Assembly: GCA_017545225.1 (NCBI GenBank)
Contig: JAFWPR010000096.1
Location: 1-47,760, forward strand
From: Clostridia bacterium
Lineage (GTDB): Bacteria > Bacillota > Clostridia > Oscillospirales > CAG-272
DNA length: 47,760 nt
Direction of reading: 5' to 3'
Shown here piece by piece: positions 1-7,533 of the stretch (position 1 is its first letter; every line of letters starts with the position of its first letter). Made by a program: the position numbers and the translations under genes. Below the pieces are notes generated by a model, which saw only the letters and a program-made list of their open reading frames with translations, was not told the origin of the DNA and searched no databases.

Positions 1-455
1 ACAAAACCGTCGGTGTCTGAAACATACGCAAAAAGGATCAGCACTAATCGTCGACACCACTTCGTCTCGCAGAATGTCTTTATCTTATTTCACGTTACGG
101 TAAACGAGAAAAACGAAGAAATAAATATATCCCACTTCGCGACGCTGATTATCAAGATGATGTTACTATGTCGCGAGGTGGGAGGGGAAGGTCCTTGGGG
201 AGGGAGGTTATGAGCCGGGGTTCTTTTCTTAAAAGTGCATCTGCCGAGTATCCCCGGCGAATGGTTCCTCCCTCGCCCGGACGACTCTTTTTTCGGTGAA
301 GCATTTTTTCTCTAGAGAAAAAAGGGTTCAATAGCGCGCAGAACCCGTGACGACACTCTTCGCAAATCGGGCGGAGTTTATGCGCTTCAAAATGAGCCCC
401 TCGTTGGGATAATTTCTTATTTTTGACATTTTTCAAAAATATTTTCAAAAAACTC
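1..455. other. non-coding region with nested hairpins, no gene recognised
   Basis: I see no credible coding sequence here; short open frames lack ribosome binding sites and family resemblance. The stretch does hold structure. Arms at 200-207 (GAGGGAGG) and 267-274 (CCTCCCTC) enclose a second pair at 214-220 (GCCGGGG) and 252-258 (CCCCGGC). Further on lies a perfect 20-bp palindrome at 304-323 (TTTTTTCTCTAGAGAAAAAA), followed at once by a hairpin with arms 324-329 and 341-346 (GGGTTC/GAACCC). I could not match it to 6S RNA, tmRNA, SRP RNA, RNase P or a riboswitch I know. It may be a structured RNA or the end of an upstream unit. Confidence 0.4.
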
Positions 456-484
456 TTGACAGGGAAGATTTGGCGGTATATAAT
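456..484 (+). promoter_or_regulatory. sigma-A promoter of lexA
   Basis: A perfect -35 TTGACA (456-461) and a perfect -10 TATAAT (479-484) are separated by 17 bp. The A/T-rich stretch just upstream (421-453) could act as an UP element. Transcription would begin near 490-492, so the LexA operator at 498-513 sits just downstream of the start point. Confidence 0.9.
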
Positions 485-497
485 AGGTTTCACAAAA

Positions 498-513
498 CGG
501 AACAATTGTTCCG
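498..513. promoter_or_regulatory. LexA/SOS box, autoregulatory operator
   Basis: CGGAACAATTGTTCCG is a perfect 16-bp palindrome with the GAAC-N4-GTTC core of the Gram-positive (DinR-type) SOS box. It lies between the lexA promoter and the lexA start codon at 534, so LexA bound here would block its own transcription. The position and core are seen directly; the binding is inferred from the family. Confidence 0.85.
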
Positions 514-533
514 AAAAGATGCGGGAGGCGGGA

Positions 534-1127
534 ATGAGGAAGAAAAACCCCGAAAACGGCGGGATCATCGCCCGCTTTATCGACTCCTACGCCGACCGGT
601 ACGGCTACTCTCCGACGATGTCGGAGATCGCCGAGGGAACGGGGATCCCGAAGACGACGGTCCACAGATACCTCTCCGAGATGAGGGAGGAAGGCAGGGT
701 GAACCTGTCCGGTCACAGGACGCTTTCGTTCGCCGACACAGGCGTATCGTCCGTCAGGGTACCGGTGCTCGGATCCGTCTCCTGCGGGCTGCCGAAGTTC
801 GCCGAGGAGAATATCGAGGAGTACGTCCGGCTCCCCTCGTCTCTGTTCGGCGACGGAGAATTCTACTTCCTGCGCGCGAAGGGCGACAGTATGATCGGCG
901 CGGGGATCGACGACGGCGATCTCGTTCTCATTCGCCGTCAGGACACGGCGAGGCCGGGTCAGATAGCGGTCGCACTCACTGACGACGAGGCGACGCTGAA
1001 AAGGTTTTATCCCGAACCCGAGAAAAGACGCGTAAGGCTTCACCCGGAGAATCCGGAACTCGAAGATATCTACGTCGACGGATGCGCGGTACAGGGAATA
1101 GCGGTAAAGGTGATAAAGGATCTGTAA
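534..1127 (+). CDS. lexA: LexA repressor (SOS response)
   Basis: This is a 197-residue transcriptional repressor of the SOS regulon that self-cleaves when RecA filaments form. An N-terminal winged helix-turn-helix (about residues 10-60) precedes an S24 latent protease domain. The catalytic pair is Ser119 (in GDSM) and Lys156 (in TLKRF), and the scissile bond is Cys84-Gly85 in the stretch VSCGLP, the same numbering as in E. coli LexA (Ala84-Gly85). Cys in place of Ala is an accepted variant in Firmicutes S24 proteins. The frame stays open upstream to 423, but ATG 534 has the GGGAGG box (523-528) five bases before it and lies downstream of the operator, so I place the start there. The next gene follows after a short overlap or gap. 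Confidence 0.93.
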   Translation: MRKKNPENGGIIARFIDSYADRYGYSPTMSEIAEGTGIPKTTVHRYLSEMREEGRVNLSGHRTLSFADTGVSSVRVPVLGSVSCGLPKFAEENIEEYVRLPSSLFGDGEFYFLRAKGDSMIGAGIDDGDLVLIRRQDTARPGQIAVALTDDEATLKRFYPEPEKRRVRLHPENPELEDIYVDGCAVQGIAVKVIKDL

Positions 1128-1147
1128 TGAGTAAGGAGGATATTAAA

Positions 1148-1444
1148 GTGAGCGCGGAATTTGCACGCGGATTTGCAGAGGGACGGCTCTCTACTCAGCC
1201 GAAATGGATAAGCGTCAAGGAAAGGATGCCGGAAAAGGACGGCGTGTACTACACGATAACGGAGCTTCAGCGCGACGTTCCGTTCGCCGGCAAGGGTACG
1301 ATAAGCATCGACGTCACCGTCGACCTGATCGACGGGGCGTGGTGGCAGAGCGACGACACGTGGAAGGTCATCTACTGGGCGGAGCCGATCCGTCTCGACG
1401 TTCCCGCGGAGTTTGCCGACAGACCGAGGCTCTGCGCCATTTGA
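1148..1444 (+). CDS. DUF551-like small protein
   Basis: A 98-residue protein of unknown function. The core WISVKERMPEKDGVYY...WKVIYWAEP matches the DUF551 pattern (WISV-x-RLP near the start, then a Trp-rich closing segment), which is common in phage and accessory genes. An ATG at 1127 overlaps the lexA stop (TAATG), but a textbook Shine-Dalgarno AAGGAGGA (1133-1140) sits seven bases before GTG 1148 and would fall inside the longer version, so GTG 1148 is the preferred start. Because it directly follows lexA it is probably cotranscribed with it and thus DNA-damage responsive; this is an inference from position only. Confidence 0.65.
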   Translation: MSAEFARGFAEGRLSTQPKWISVKERMPEKDGVYYTITELQRDVPFAGKGTISIDVTVDLIDGAWWQSDDTWKVIYWAEPIRLDVPAEFADRPRLCAI

Positions 1445-1733
1445 GCGTGACGCTCAAATAGCGCAATGATATCCGCTGACGCGGGTGATATCCGCTCCGC
1501 GGATGATATATCGCTTTCGCGATATGATATACGCCTGCGGCGTATTAATGAAAGGATTCCGGCGGTCATACCGTCCGGGATCCTAACCGTAATACGGCTC
1601 TGCGAAAAACGCAGAGCCGTATATCATGCCACGCGGAGCGCGGTATATCATGCTCCGAAGGAGTATATTATTGCTCCGCGAAGCGGAGCTATATCATTTG
1701 AAAGCGTCGGACTGCGACTTCGCAGACCGGCGC
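1441..1733. repeat. tagged-hairpin array 1
   Basis: The stretch is a string of short hairpins of different sequence, each next to a constant tag. Left of centre the tag reads ATGATAT or GTGATAT (about 1466-1535); right of centre it reads ATATCAT (about 1621-1700). Between lies a conserved core of about 90 bp holding the hairpin GGATTCCGGCGG-tcata-CCGTCCGGGATCC and the long hairpin CGGCTCTGCG...CGCAGAGCCG. The array starts with TTGAGCG-tga-CGCTCAA overlapping the previous stop codon and ends in a GC-rich hairpin (about 1705-1733) beside the next promoter. It is an inverted copy in arrangement and, in the core, in sequence of array 2 at 3791-4043. Confidence 0.8.
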
Positions 1734-1762
1734 TTGAATTTTAAGTCCGATTGAATTATAAT
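1734..1762 (+). promoter_or_regulatory. promoter of the SLH-GH43 gene
   Basis: TTGAAT (1734-1739) and TATAAT (1757-1762) are spaced by exactly 17 bp. The -35 box touches the last hairpin of array 1. Confidence 0.75.
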
Positions 1763-1795
1763 GAAACCGATAAACAAAAGCAGGGGAAAACGTTT

Positions 1796-3769
1796 ATGAA
1801 GAAACTGATTTTGTTCGCAATATCGTTTATCGCCGCCGCGCTCATTTTCGCGGTCGCCGTATCGTCCGTGCCCGCGAGTCTTCCTTTTTCCGACGTTCCG
1901 GAGGACGCGTGGTTTTACGGCGCGGTCGCCGACGCGTATGAGGCGGGACTCGTAAAAGGGAAGAGCGGGACCGTCTTCGCGCCCGACGACAACGTGACGC
2001 GCGCCGAGGTCGCCGCGATGCTGTCACGGCTCGACGGGACGGACGTTTCGGAATACGGCTTATACGCCGCCGCGTTCACCGACGCGGCGGAGGGATCGTG
2101 GTACCGCGAATACGTCGGCTGGGCGGCGTTTTCAGGGATCCTCAAGGGCTATCCCGACGGGACGGTCAGACCCGACGCCGACGTGACGCGCGCCGAGCTG
2201 TCCGCGATGATAAAAAGGTACGTCGACGGGAAGGGCGCCGATCTCCCCGCCGATCCTCAAACCGACGTCTTTTCCGACGCGGACGCTTTTGACGACTGGT
2301 TTTCGGGCGCGGCCGAGGAGATGCGGACAGCAGGACTTCTCAAAGGTTATGAAGACGGATCGATGATCCCGTCCGCTCCCGCGACGAGAGCGGAGGTCGC
2401 GACTGTATTCGTGCGTCTCAGCCGTTCCCTCGATGTCGCCGGGAAGACGGTCCTGCTGGCCTCGGAATACAAAAACACGAAAGCGATCCTGATCTTCGAT
2501 CCGGATTTCGAAATAACGGGTCACAAACGGTACGAAGCGTACGTTGAGGACTTCATCGGCGTGATAAAGGACGGGACGGGATATGATATCCACCCGCACG
2601 GCGACGTCCTTCCGCGAAGGAAAAAGGAGATCGTCCTTGCGTGCAACCGACCGGAATCGGTCGAACTCTGCGACGGGATCGGCGGCATGGAGTTCAGGAT
2701 ACGGGTGATCTCGGACGAAAAGGGCGAATCGCTCGTTCTCGGATACGCTAATTATTTTTCATACGGCAACGCCGTGGATTATCTCGTCTCAAACTTTATG
2801 AAAAACGGCGAGCTGAGAGTGCCGAAGGATCTCGATTATTCGGCGACCGTACCTCCCGTTTACGGGGAAGGCGACTACACGCTCATTGAAAGCGGGATCA
2901 GACAGCTGCGCGATCCGTTCGTCCTGGTCGAAGACGGAGTCTCGTATATGTACGGCACGGGATGGATCATGTATAAAAACACGACCGGAGATCTGTCGGG
3001 ACCCTGGGACGGCCCTTACCCGGTCGTTGAGTACCCCGCGGATTTCAAGACGGACTATTGGGCGCCCGAGGTATACAAATATAACGGGCGGTACTGGATG
3101 TTCACGTCGTACGTGCCCGCGGGCTCCGATCTTGACGGAGTGGCGATATTCTCGTCGGACAGCCCGGAGGGACCGTTCAGGTTTTGGTCCGAAGGCCTGA
3201 TAACTCCCCGCGACAAGGACTGCATCGACGCTTCGTTTTACGTCGACAAAAGCGGCGATCCGTGGCTCGTCTTCTGTCTGGAATACACCAGCCCCGAAGC
3301 GGACGATAACGGCAGCATCTGCGCCGCGCGTCTGTCAGGCGATCTAAAGGAACTGATAACGGAGCCCGTGACCCTGTTCTCGGTGCTTGGCTCTCCGTGG
3401 TCGAACCCGGCGCGCCAGGGTCTGTGCGAAGGACCGTATCTGTGGCGGCTCGAAGACGGCGGTCTGATCGCCATATGGTCGGGCCTCGACGGCTGCGGTT
3501 ACGCGGTCGGCGTCGCGCGTTCCGATAACGGCGAGATTACGGGGAACTGGACCCACGAGGAGTCCCCGATCTATTCGCTGACGCTCACCGGAATATACGA
3601 CGGGGGCCACGGGATGATCTTCCGCGCCGCCGACGGCGAACTGTATCTGACGGTTCACGCGCCGAACGTCTGGGACGCGTCGATGATCGGTCCCGACGGG
3701 CGAGGCGCGATGCCGATATTCATAAGACTGAGCGAGGAGGGCGGCTCCGTCGTGTGGGATATACCGTAA
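1796..3769 (+). CDS. SLH-domain surface protein with GH43 beta-propeller
   Basis: A 657-residue exported glycoside hydrolase held at the cell wall. A signal peptide (1-27) is followed by three SLH domains (about 30-80, 93-143, 158-210; each with the TRAE signature) that bind pyruvylated wall polymer. Residues 215-350 form an alpha/beta domain I do not recognise, reminiscent of the non-catalytic N-terminal domains of some glycosidases. The GH43 five-bladed propeller runs from about 370 to the end, with the expected acids Asp373 (LRDPF), Asp478 (IDASF) and Glu545 (CEGPY) plus WAPEVY and GGHGM motifs. GH43 enzymes cut arabinan, xylan or galactan side chains; the exact substrate cannot be read. 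ATG 1796 is preceded by AGGGGA. A paralogue sits at 15254-17191. Confidence 0.88.
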   Translation: MKKLILFAISFIAAALIFAVAVSSVPASLPFSDVPEDAWFYGAVADAYEAGLVKGKSGTVFAPDDNVTRAEVAAMLSRLDGTDVSEYGLYAAAFTDAAEGSWYREYVGWAAFSGILKGYPDGTVRPDADVTRAELSAMIKRYVDGKGADLPADPQTDVFSDADAFDDWFSGAAEEMRTAGLLKGYEDGSMIPSAPATRAEVATVFVRLSRSLDVAGKTVLLASEYKNTKAILIFDPDFEITGHKRYEAYVEDFIGVIKDGTGYDIHPHGDVLPRRKKEIVLACNRPESVELCDGIGGMEFRIRVISDEKGESLVLGYANYFSYGNAVDYLVSNFMKNGELRVPKDLDYSATVPPVYGEGDYTLIESGIRQLRDPFVLVEDGVSYMYGTGWIMYKNTTGDLSGPWDGPYPVVEYPADFKTDYWAPEVYKYNGRYWMFTSYVPAGSDLDGVAIFSSDSPEGPFRFWSEGLITPRDKDCIDASFYVDKSGDPWLVFCLEYTSPEADDNGSICAARLSGDLKELITEPVTLFSVLGSPWSNPARQGLCEGPYLWRLEDGGLIAIWSGLDGCGYAVGVARSDNGEITGNWTHEESPIYSLTLTGIYDGGHGMIFRAADGELYLTVHAPNVWDASMIGPDGRGAMPIFIRLSEEGGSVVWDIP

Positions 3770-3790
3770 GGCGCGTCCCTGCCGGGCTGC

Positions 3791-4043
3791 GCAATGATAT
3801 CCGTTCCCGGCTTGCGGCGCAAGCAGGGAACGGGTGATATACTCCTTCGGAGCATGATATACCGCGTTTTGCGCGGCATGATATACGGCTCTGCGTTTTC
3901 GCAGAGCCGTATTATGGTAAGGATCCCGAACGGTATGACCGTCGGGATCCTTTCATTAATACGCCGCAGGCGTATATCATATCGCGCAGCGATATATCAT
4001 CCGCGAAGCGGATATCATCGATCCCGCACGGGATCGATATCAT
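3791..4043. repeat. tagged-hairpin array 2 (inverted copy of array 1)
   Basis: The same design as array 1 on the opposite strand: hairpins with ATGATAT tags to about 3890, then hairpins with ATATCAT tags from about 3970. Examples are CCGTTCCC...GGGAACGG (with inner CTTGC/GCAAG), CTCC-ttc-GGAG, and ATCGATCCCG-cac-GGGATCGAT. The core from CGCAGAGCCGTATTA to CATTAATACGCCGCAGGCGTA (about 3900-3975) is nearly identical to the reverse complement of the array 1 core. The last bases overlap the stop codon of the next minus-strand gene. Confidence 0.8.
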
Positions 4044-4504
4044 TGGGACGCGGCGTTCGCGTTGCTGAGCATTTCGCTCACTATATCAGCCGCGTCCCTT
4101 ATAAGGTTCGGACACGGCCTTTTTTTGTAGAATTCCTCCGTCCGCGGCTCCGGGTCGCCTCCGACCGTCGCGCCGACTCCGGCGAGCAGTTCGCGGCAGA
4201 CGATCGAGCCGTTCTTTTCGGTGAACCGCCGCGCGAACTCCCTGACTCTCTCGTAATGGTTTTTCTTCGCTTCGGGGTCGCCGGGGGTAGAGTACCCCTC
4301 GACCGCGCCGAGGACGAGCAGCGCTCCGCTGACCGCTCCGCACACTTCGCGGAGCCGTCCCATCCCGCCGCCGAACGGCGACGCGAGCTTCGCCGCCTCG
4401 TCAAGCCCGTATCCGGTCACGTCGCAGAACGCGCAGAAGACCGCCTGGGCGCAGTTATAACCCTCGCGGAACAGTTTTTCGGCTTTTTCGCCTCTTTCGC
4501 TCAT
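4040..4504 (-). CDS. C_GCAxxG_C_C family protein
   Basis: A 154-residue protein of the C_GCAxxG_C_C family, small putative redox or metal-binding proteins of anaerobes whose reaction is not established. The defining cysteines are visible: YNCAQAV near residue 18, then GGGMGR followed by VCGAVSGA, then IVCREL and the late CPNL. Two ATGs lie in tandem (4507 and 4504); the GGAGG box at 4510-4514 is two bases from the first and five from the second, so 4504 is preferred. No clear promoter of its own is seen, and a terminator for the upstream gene lies just ahead. The 3' end runs into hairpin array 2. Confidence 0.8.
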   Translation of the reverse strand: MSERGEKAEKLFREGYNCAQAVFCAFCDVTGYGLDEAAKLASPFGGGMGRLREVCGAVSGALLVLGAVEGYSTPGDPEAKKNHYERVREFARRFTEKNGSIVCRELLAGVGATVGGDPEPRTEEFYKKRPCPNLIRDAADIVSEMLSNANAASQ

Positions 4505-4515
4505 CATTTCCTCCG

Positions 4516-4547
4516 TAAAAAAACCGGCGGCAATCGCACCGCCGGTT
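4516..4547 (-). terminator. intrinsic terminator after the GGGtGRT gene
   Basis: Read on the minus strand, arms AACCGGCGG (4539-4547) and its complement (4522-4530) form a nine-bp stem with an eight-base loop, followed by a run of seven U (4517-4523). Confidence 0.85.
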
Positions 4548-4559
4548 TTCGGTCATATC

Positions 4560-5579
4560 TCAGAATTTGCCCGCTTTCGCCGCTTCTTCGATCGAAACTG
4601 CGGTAGAAACGGTCATACCGACCATCGGGTTGTTGCCCGCGCCGATAAGACCCATCATCTCGACGTGAGCGGGAACGGACGAAGAGCCCGCGAACTGCGC
4701 GTCGGAGTGCATTCTGCCCATCGTGTCGGTCATACCGTAGGAAGCGGGGCCCGCCGCCATGTTGTCCGGATGGAGCGTTCTGCCCGTGCCGCCGCCCGAA
4801 GCGACGGAGAAGTATTTCTTGCCCGCCTCGACGCGCTCTTTCTTGTACGTGCCGGCGACGGGGTGCTGGAATCTCGTCGGGTTCGTGGAGTTGCCGGTGA
4901 TCGACACGTCCACGTTCTCGTGCCACATGATCGCGACGCCTTCCTGGACGTCGTTCGCGCCGTAGCAGTTGACCTTCGCGCGGGAGGAGTTCGGATCCTT
5001 CGAGTAGCACTTGCGGAAGACTTCCTTCAGTTCGCCGGTAAAGTAGTCGTACTCCGTCTCGACGTACGTAAAGCCGTTGATGCGGGAGATGATCTGAGCG
5101 GCGTCCTTGCCGAGACCGTTCAGGATGACGCGCAGGGGCTTCGTCCTGACCTTGTTCGCCGTCTCGGCGATACCGATCGCGCCTTCCGCGGCGGCAAACG
5201 ACTCGTGGCCCGCGAGGAACGCGAAGCACTCGGTGTCCTCTTCGAGAAGCATCTTGCCGAGGTTGCCGTGGCCGAGACCGACCTTGCGTCTGTCCGCGAC
5301 GGAACCGGGGATGCAGAACGCCTGCAGGCCCTCGCCGATAGCGGCGGCGGCGTCCGCGGCTCTTCTGCAGTTCTTCTTGATGGCGATCGCTGCGCCCACG
5401 GTGTAGGCGTATTTCGCGTTTTCAAAGCAGATGGGCTGGATCTTCTCGATCATGTGATAAACGTCGAGACCCGCGTCCTTCGTGATCTGCTCCGCTTCCT
5501 CGATCGTGGAGATGCCGTACTCGGCGAGCTTCTCGTTGATCTGCTTTATTCTTCTGTCGTATGATTCAAACGTAATCAC
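4560..5579 (-). CDS. GGGtGRT family protein
   Basis: A 339-residue protein that carries the family's name motif SGGGTGRT near residue 255, followed by conserved stretches MTDTMGRMH and LIGAGNNPMVGMT near the C terminus. The family is found in anaerobes and is almost always encoded next to the NifU-like scaffold protein seen here; its biochemical role is not known. The start is GTG at 5579: the GGGAGG box (5588-5593) is eight bases upstream, and the nearer ATG at 5584 is out of frame and closes after two codons. It lies 19 bp after the scaffold gene, shares its promoter, and ends at a strong terminator. Confidence 0.85.
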   Translation of the reverse strand: MITFESYDRRIKQINEKLAEYGISTIEEAEQITKDAGLDVYHMIEKIQPICFENAKYAYTVGAAIAIKKNCRRAADAAAAIGEGLQAFCIPGSVADRRKVGLGHGNLGKMLLEEDTECFAFLAGHESFAAAEGAIGIAETANKVRTKPLRVILNGLGKDAAQIISRINGFTYVETEYDYFTGELKEVFRKCYSKDPNSSRAKVNCYGANDVQEGVAIMWHENVDVSITGNSTNPTRFQHPVAGTYKKERVEAGKKYFSVASGGGTGRTLHPDNMAAGPASYGMTDTMGRMHSDAQFAGSSSVPAHVEMMGLIGAGNNPMVGMTVSTAVSIEEAAKAGKF

Positions 5580-5598
5580 AGCATTTTCCTCCCTTTCC

Positions 5599-6291
5599 TC
5601 AGGCCTTCCTCGGGTCGATGATCTTCGCAGCGTCGTCGACGCGTCCGTACTGGCCGGACGCCTTCTTCAGAGCGGTGGCAGGGTCGTCGCCCGCCTTGAT
5701 GAAGTCCATCATCTTGCCGAAATTGACGTACTTGTAACCGATGATCTCGTCGTCCTCGTCGAGCGCGAGCTCGGTGATGTAGCCCTCGGTCAGTTCGAGG
5801 TATCTGGGTCCTTTTTCAAGCGTGCCGTAGGTCGTGCCGACCATCGATCTCGTGCCTTTGCCGAGGTCTTCGAGGCCCGCGCCGATCTGGAGTCCGTCCT
5901 CGGAGAACGCGCTCTGCGATCTTCCGTAGACGATCTGTAAGAACAGTTCTCTCATTGCGGTGTTGATGGCGTCGCAGACGAGGTCGGTGTTGAGCGCCTC
6001 AAGGATCGTGAGCCCCGGAAGGATCTCAGCCGCCATAGCCGCCGAGTGAGTCATACCCGAGCAGCCGAGCGTTTCGACGAGCGCTTCCTGAATGACGCCG
6101 TCCTTGACGTTGAGGGAGAGTTTGCACGCGCCCTGCTGCGGCGCGCACCAGCCCACGCCGTGCGTGTAGCCGGAAACGTCCTTGACTTCGCGGGACTTGA
6201 CCCACTTGGCCTCTTCCGGTATCGGAGCGGCGCCGTGGTGCACGCCCTGCTTGACCGGGCACATTTCTTTGATTTCCTTGGAATAGGTCAT
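5599..6291 (-). CDS. NifU-like iron-sulfur cluster assembly scaffold protein
   Basis: A 230-residue protein related to the NifU/IscU fold that is paired with GGGtGRT proteins in anaerobes. Conserved cysteines are visible in GVGWCAPQQGACKLS, in ETLGCSGMTHS and in DLVCDAIN. It is longer than IscU (about 130 residues), so it is a divergent relative, and a direct role in cluster assembly is inferred only from the family name. ATG 6291 is preceded by AGGAGG (6300-6305) with eight bases of spacing. First gene of a two-gene operon whose promoter lies at 6367-6395. Confidence 0.82.
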   Translation of the reverse strand: MTYSKEIKEMCPVKQGVHHGAAPIPEEAKWVKSREVKDVSGYTHGVGWCAPQQGACKLSLNVKDGVIQEALVETLGCSGMTHSAAMAAEILPGLTILEALNTDLVCDAINTAMRELFLQIVYGRSQSAFSEDGLQIGAGLEDLGKGTRSMVGTTYGTLEKGPRYLELTEGYITELALDEDDEIIGYKYVNFGKMMDFIKAGDDPATALKKASGQYGRVDDAAKIIDPRKA

Positions 6292-6323
6292 AGCGAATTG
6301 CCTCCTGAATTAAAACTCGAAGT

Positions 6324-6395
6324 CGCCGCGGAAAGCTGCCCCGCGGCGTAGTTTTTCCAAACAAACAGTATAACAGAAAACGGGTCCGATTTCAA
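6324..6395 (-). promoter_or_regulatory. promoter and leader hairpin of the NifU-like/GGGtGRT operon
   Basis: On the minus strand TTGAAA (6390-6395) and TATACT (6367-6372) are 17 bp apart. The transcribed leader contains a perfect 8-bp GC-rich stem (arms 6341-6348 and 6324-6331, CGCCGCGG/CCGCGGCG), which ends about 20 bases before the ribosome binding site. Confidence 0.75.
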
Positions 6396-6413
6396 GTGAC
6401 GGCGGACAAAAAA

Positions 6414-6806
6414 TCAAAATTCGACCGTCTTCGGCGGCTCCGTGAACGAAGAGAATACGGCAGTCGCAGACCTGAACGCCAGGACCGCGGTGTTGCCGTC
6501 GTCTTCGTTGTACATACGGCGAAGCTCGGGGTAGGCGTCGAGCATTTCGACGCGCGCCTCTCTTCTGTCGTCCTCGTAAAGCTCGCCGGACAGTCTCAGC
6601 CATTTGCCTCCGTCGAACGCGCAGATCTCGACCTTCGGGTCCGCCGCGATCTCGCGGAAGACTTTTTTCGATTTGCCGGTCTGGATGCAGAGCTTTCCGT
6701 CGATGATATGAGCCGTGCCGAACGGGCGGACGCGCGGCTGATCTCCGTCTGCCGTCGCGAGGTAATACGCCCCGCACTTTTTCAGAAATTCACATACTTC
6801 TTTCAT
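6414..6806 (-). CDS. pyridoxamine 5'-phosphate oxidase-like FMN-binding protein
   Basis: A 130-residue split-barrel flavoprotein of the PNPOx-like superfamily. The pattern AYYLATADGDQPRVRPFG...GKLCIQTGKSKKVFREI is typical of the small stand-alone members that bind FMN, F420 or heme, not of true PdxH, which is longer. The substrate is unknown. ATG 6806 has GGGAGG (6815-6820) eight bases upstream; the frame stays open beyond it to 6860 without another good start. A weak promoter (TAGAAT at 6832-6837) is possible. It runs toward, but is not linked with, the preceding operon. Confidence 0.8.
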   Translation of the reverse strand: MKEVCEFLKKCGAYYLATADGDQPRVRPFGTAHIIDGKLCIQTGKSKKVFREIAADPKVEICAFDGGKWLRLSGELYEDDRREARVEMLDAYPELRRMYNEDDGNTAVLAFRSATAVFSSFTEPPKTVEF

Positions 6807-6885
6807 TTTCAAAACCTCCCCTGTTTTCTTAATTCTACCATATCCTTTCGCCCCGCGCAAGGACGCCCGCCGCCTTTATTCATTA

Positions 6886-6914
6886 TTGACATATGCGCGC
6901 GAAGTTGATATAAT
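6886..6914 (+). promoter_or_regulatory. promoter of the HD-protein/pepF unit
   Basis: Perfect consensus: TTGACA (6886-6891), 17-bp spacer, TATAAT (6909-6914). Confidence 0.9.
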
Positions 6915-6971
6915 CATATTGTATATAATGCGGAGTATCGCGCGCACGCGCGAGACTGTCAGGAGACGCAT

Positions 6972-7532
6972 ATGGATAACAAAGAAAGATTCCTCTCGCT
7001 CTGCGGGGAAATATCCCGCGACGGGATCGACAGACTTCTCGGCTGGCTCGAAAGTTCCGACTTTTTTACCTGCCCCGCCAGCACGAAATACCACGGCGCG
7101 TACAGGGGCGGGCTGCTCGAGCACTCGCTCAACGTTTACGACGAGCTGAAAAGACTGCTCGCCGCGTACCCCGAGATCGAGGCGAAAGAGGAGAGCGTGA
7201 CCGTCGTCTCCCTCTTCCACGATCTTTGCAAGGTCAACTTTTACGGGGTGGAAAAGAGAAACCGCAAAAACGAGGAAGGACAGTGGGAGAGCTACGACGC
7301 TTACACCGTGAGGGAAAAATTCCCGTTCGGAGGGCACGGCTCCAAATCGGTCTTTCTGATCCAGCAGTTCATGACGCTCACCCCCGAGGAGGCGGTGGCG
7401 ATCAACTGTCACATGGGTCCCTGGGACAAAGGCGATCCCGACGTAGGCCGTTCGTACGAACAGTTTCCGCTCGCGTGGCTTCTCCACGTTGCCGACGAGA
7501 GCGCGACATATATAAAAGAGAAGGTGAAGTGA
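6972..7532 (+). CDS. HD-domain phosphohydrolase-like protein
   Basis: A 186-residue metal-dependent phosphohydrolase of the HD superfamily. The metal ligands are visible as His in LLEHSLNVYDE, the His-Asp pair in SLFHDLCKVNFYG, and a late Asp in LLHVADESA. Close relatives in Clostridia are annotated only as hydrolases; the substrate (nucleotide or other phosphate ester) is unknown. ATG 6972 has AGGAG at 6961-6965. The gene is separated from pepF by one base, so the two are translationally coupled. Confidence 0.82.
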   Translation: MDNKERFLSLCGEISRDGIDRLLGWLESSDFFTCPASTKYHGAYRGGLLEHSLNVYDELKRLLAAYPEIEAKEESVTVVSLFHDLCKVNFYGVEKRNRKNEEGQWESYDAYTVREKFPFGGHGSKSVFLIQQFMTLTPEEAVAINCHMGPWDKGDPDVGRSYEQFPLAWLLHVADESATYIKEKVK

Positions 7533-7533
7533 A

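Noticed and set aside
13..213. 66-residue frame at the window start
   Set aside because: No ribosome binding site, no family resemblance, and it runs into the hairpin region.
190..346. 6S RNA, tmRNA, SRP RNA or RNase P RNA
   Set aside because: None of the conserved sequence blocks of these RNAs is present.
470..982. 170-residue alternative frame over lexA
   Set aside because: Shadow of lexA in another frame, very Arg-rich, no ribosome binding site.
1441..1733. Array 1 as a CRISPR array
   Set aside because: The constant part is only about seven bases, unit spacing varies, the between-tag sequences are self-complementary hairpins, and no cas gene is near.
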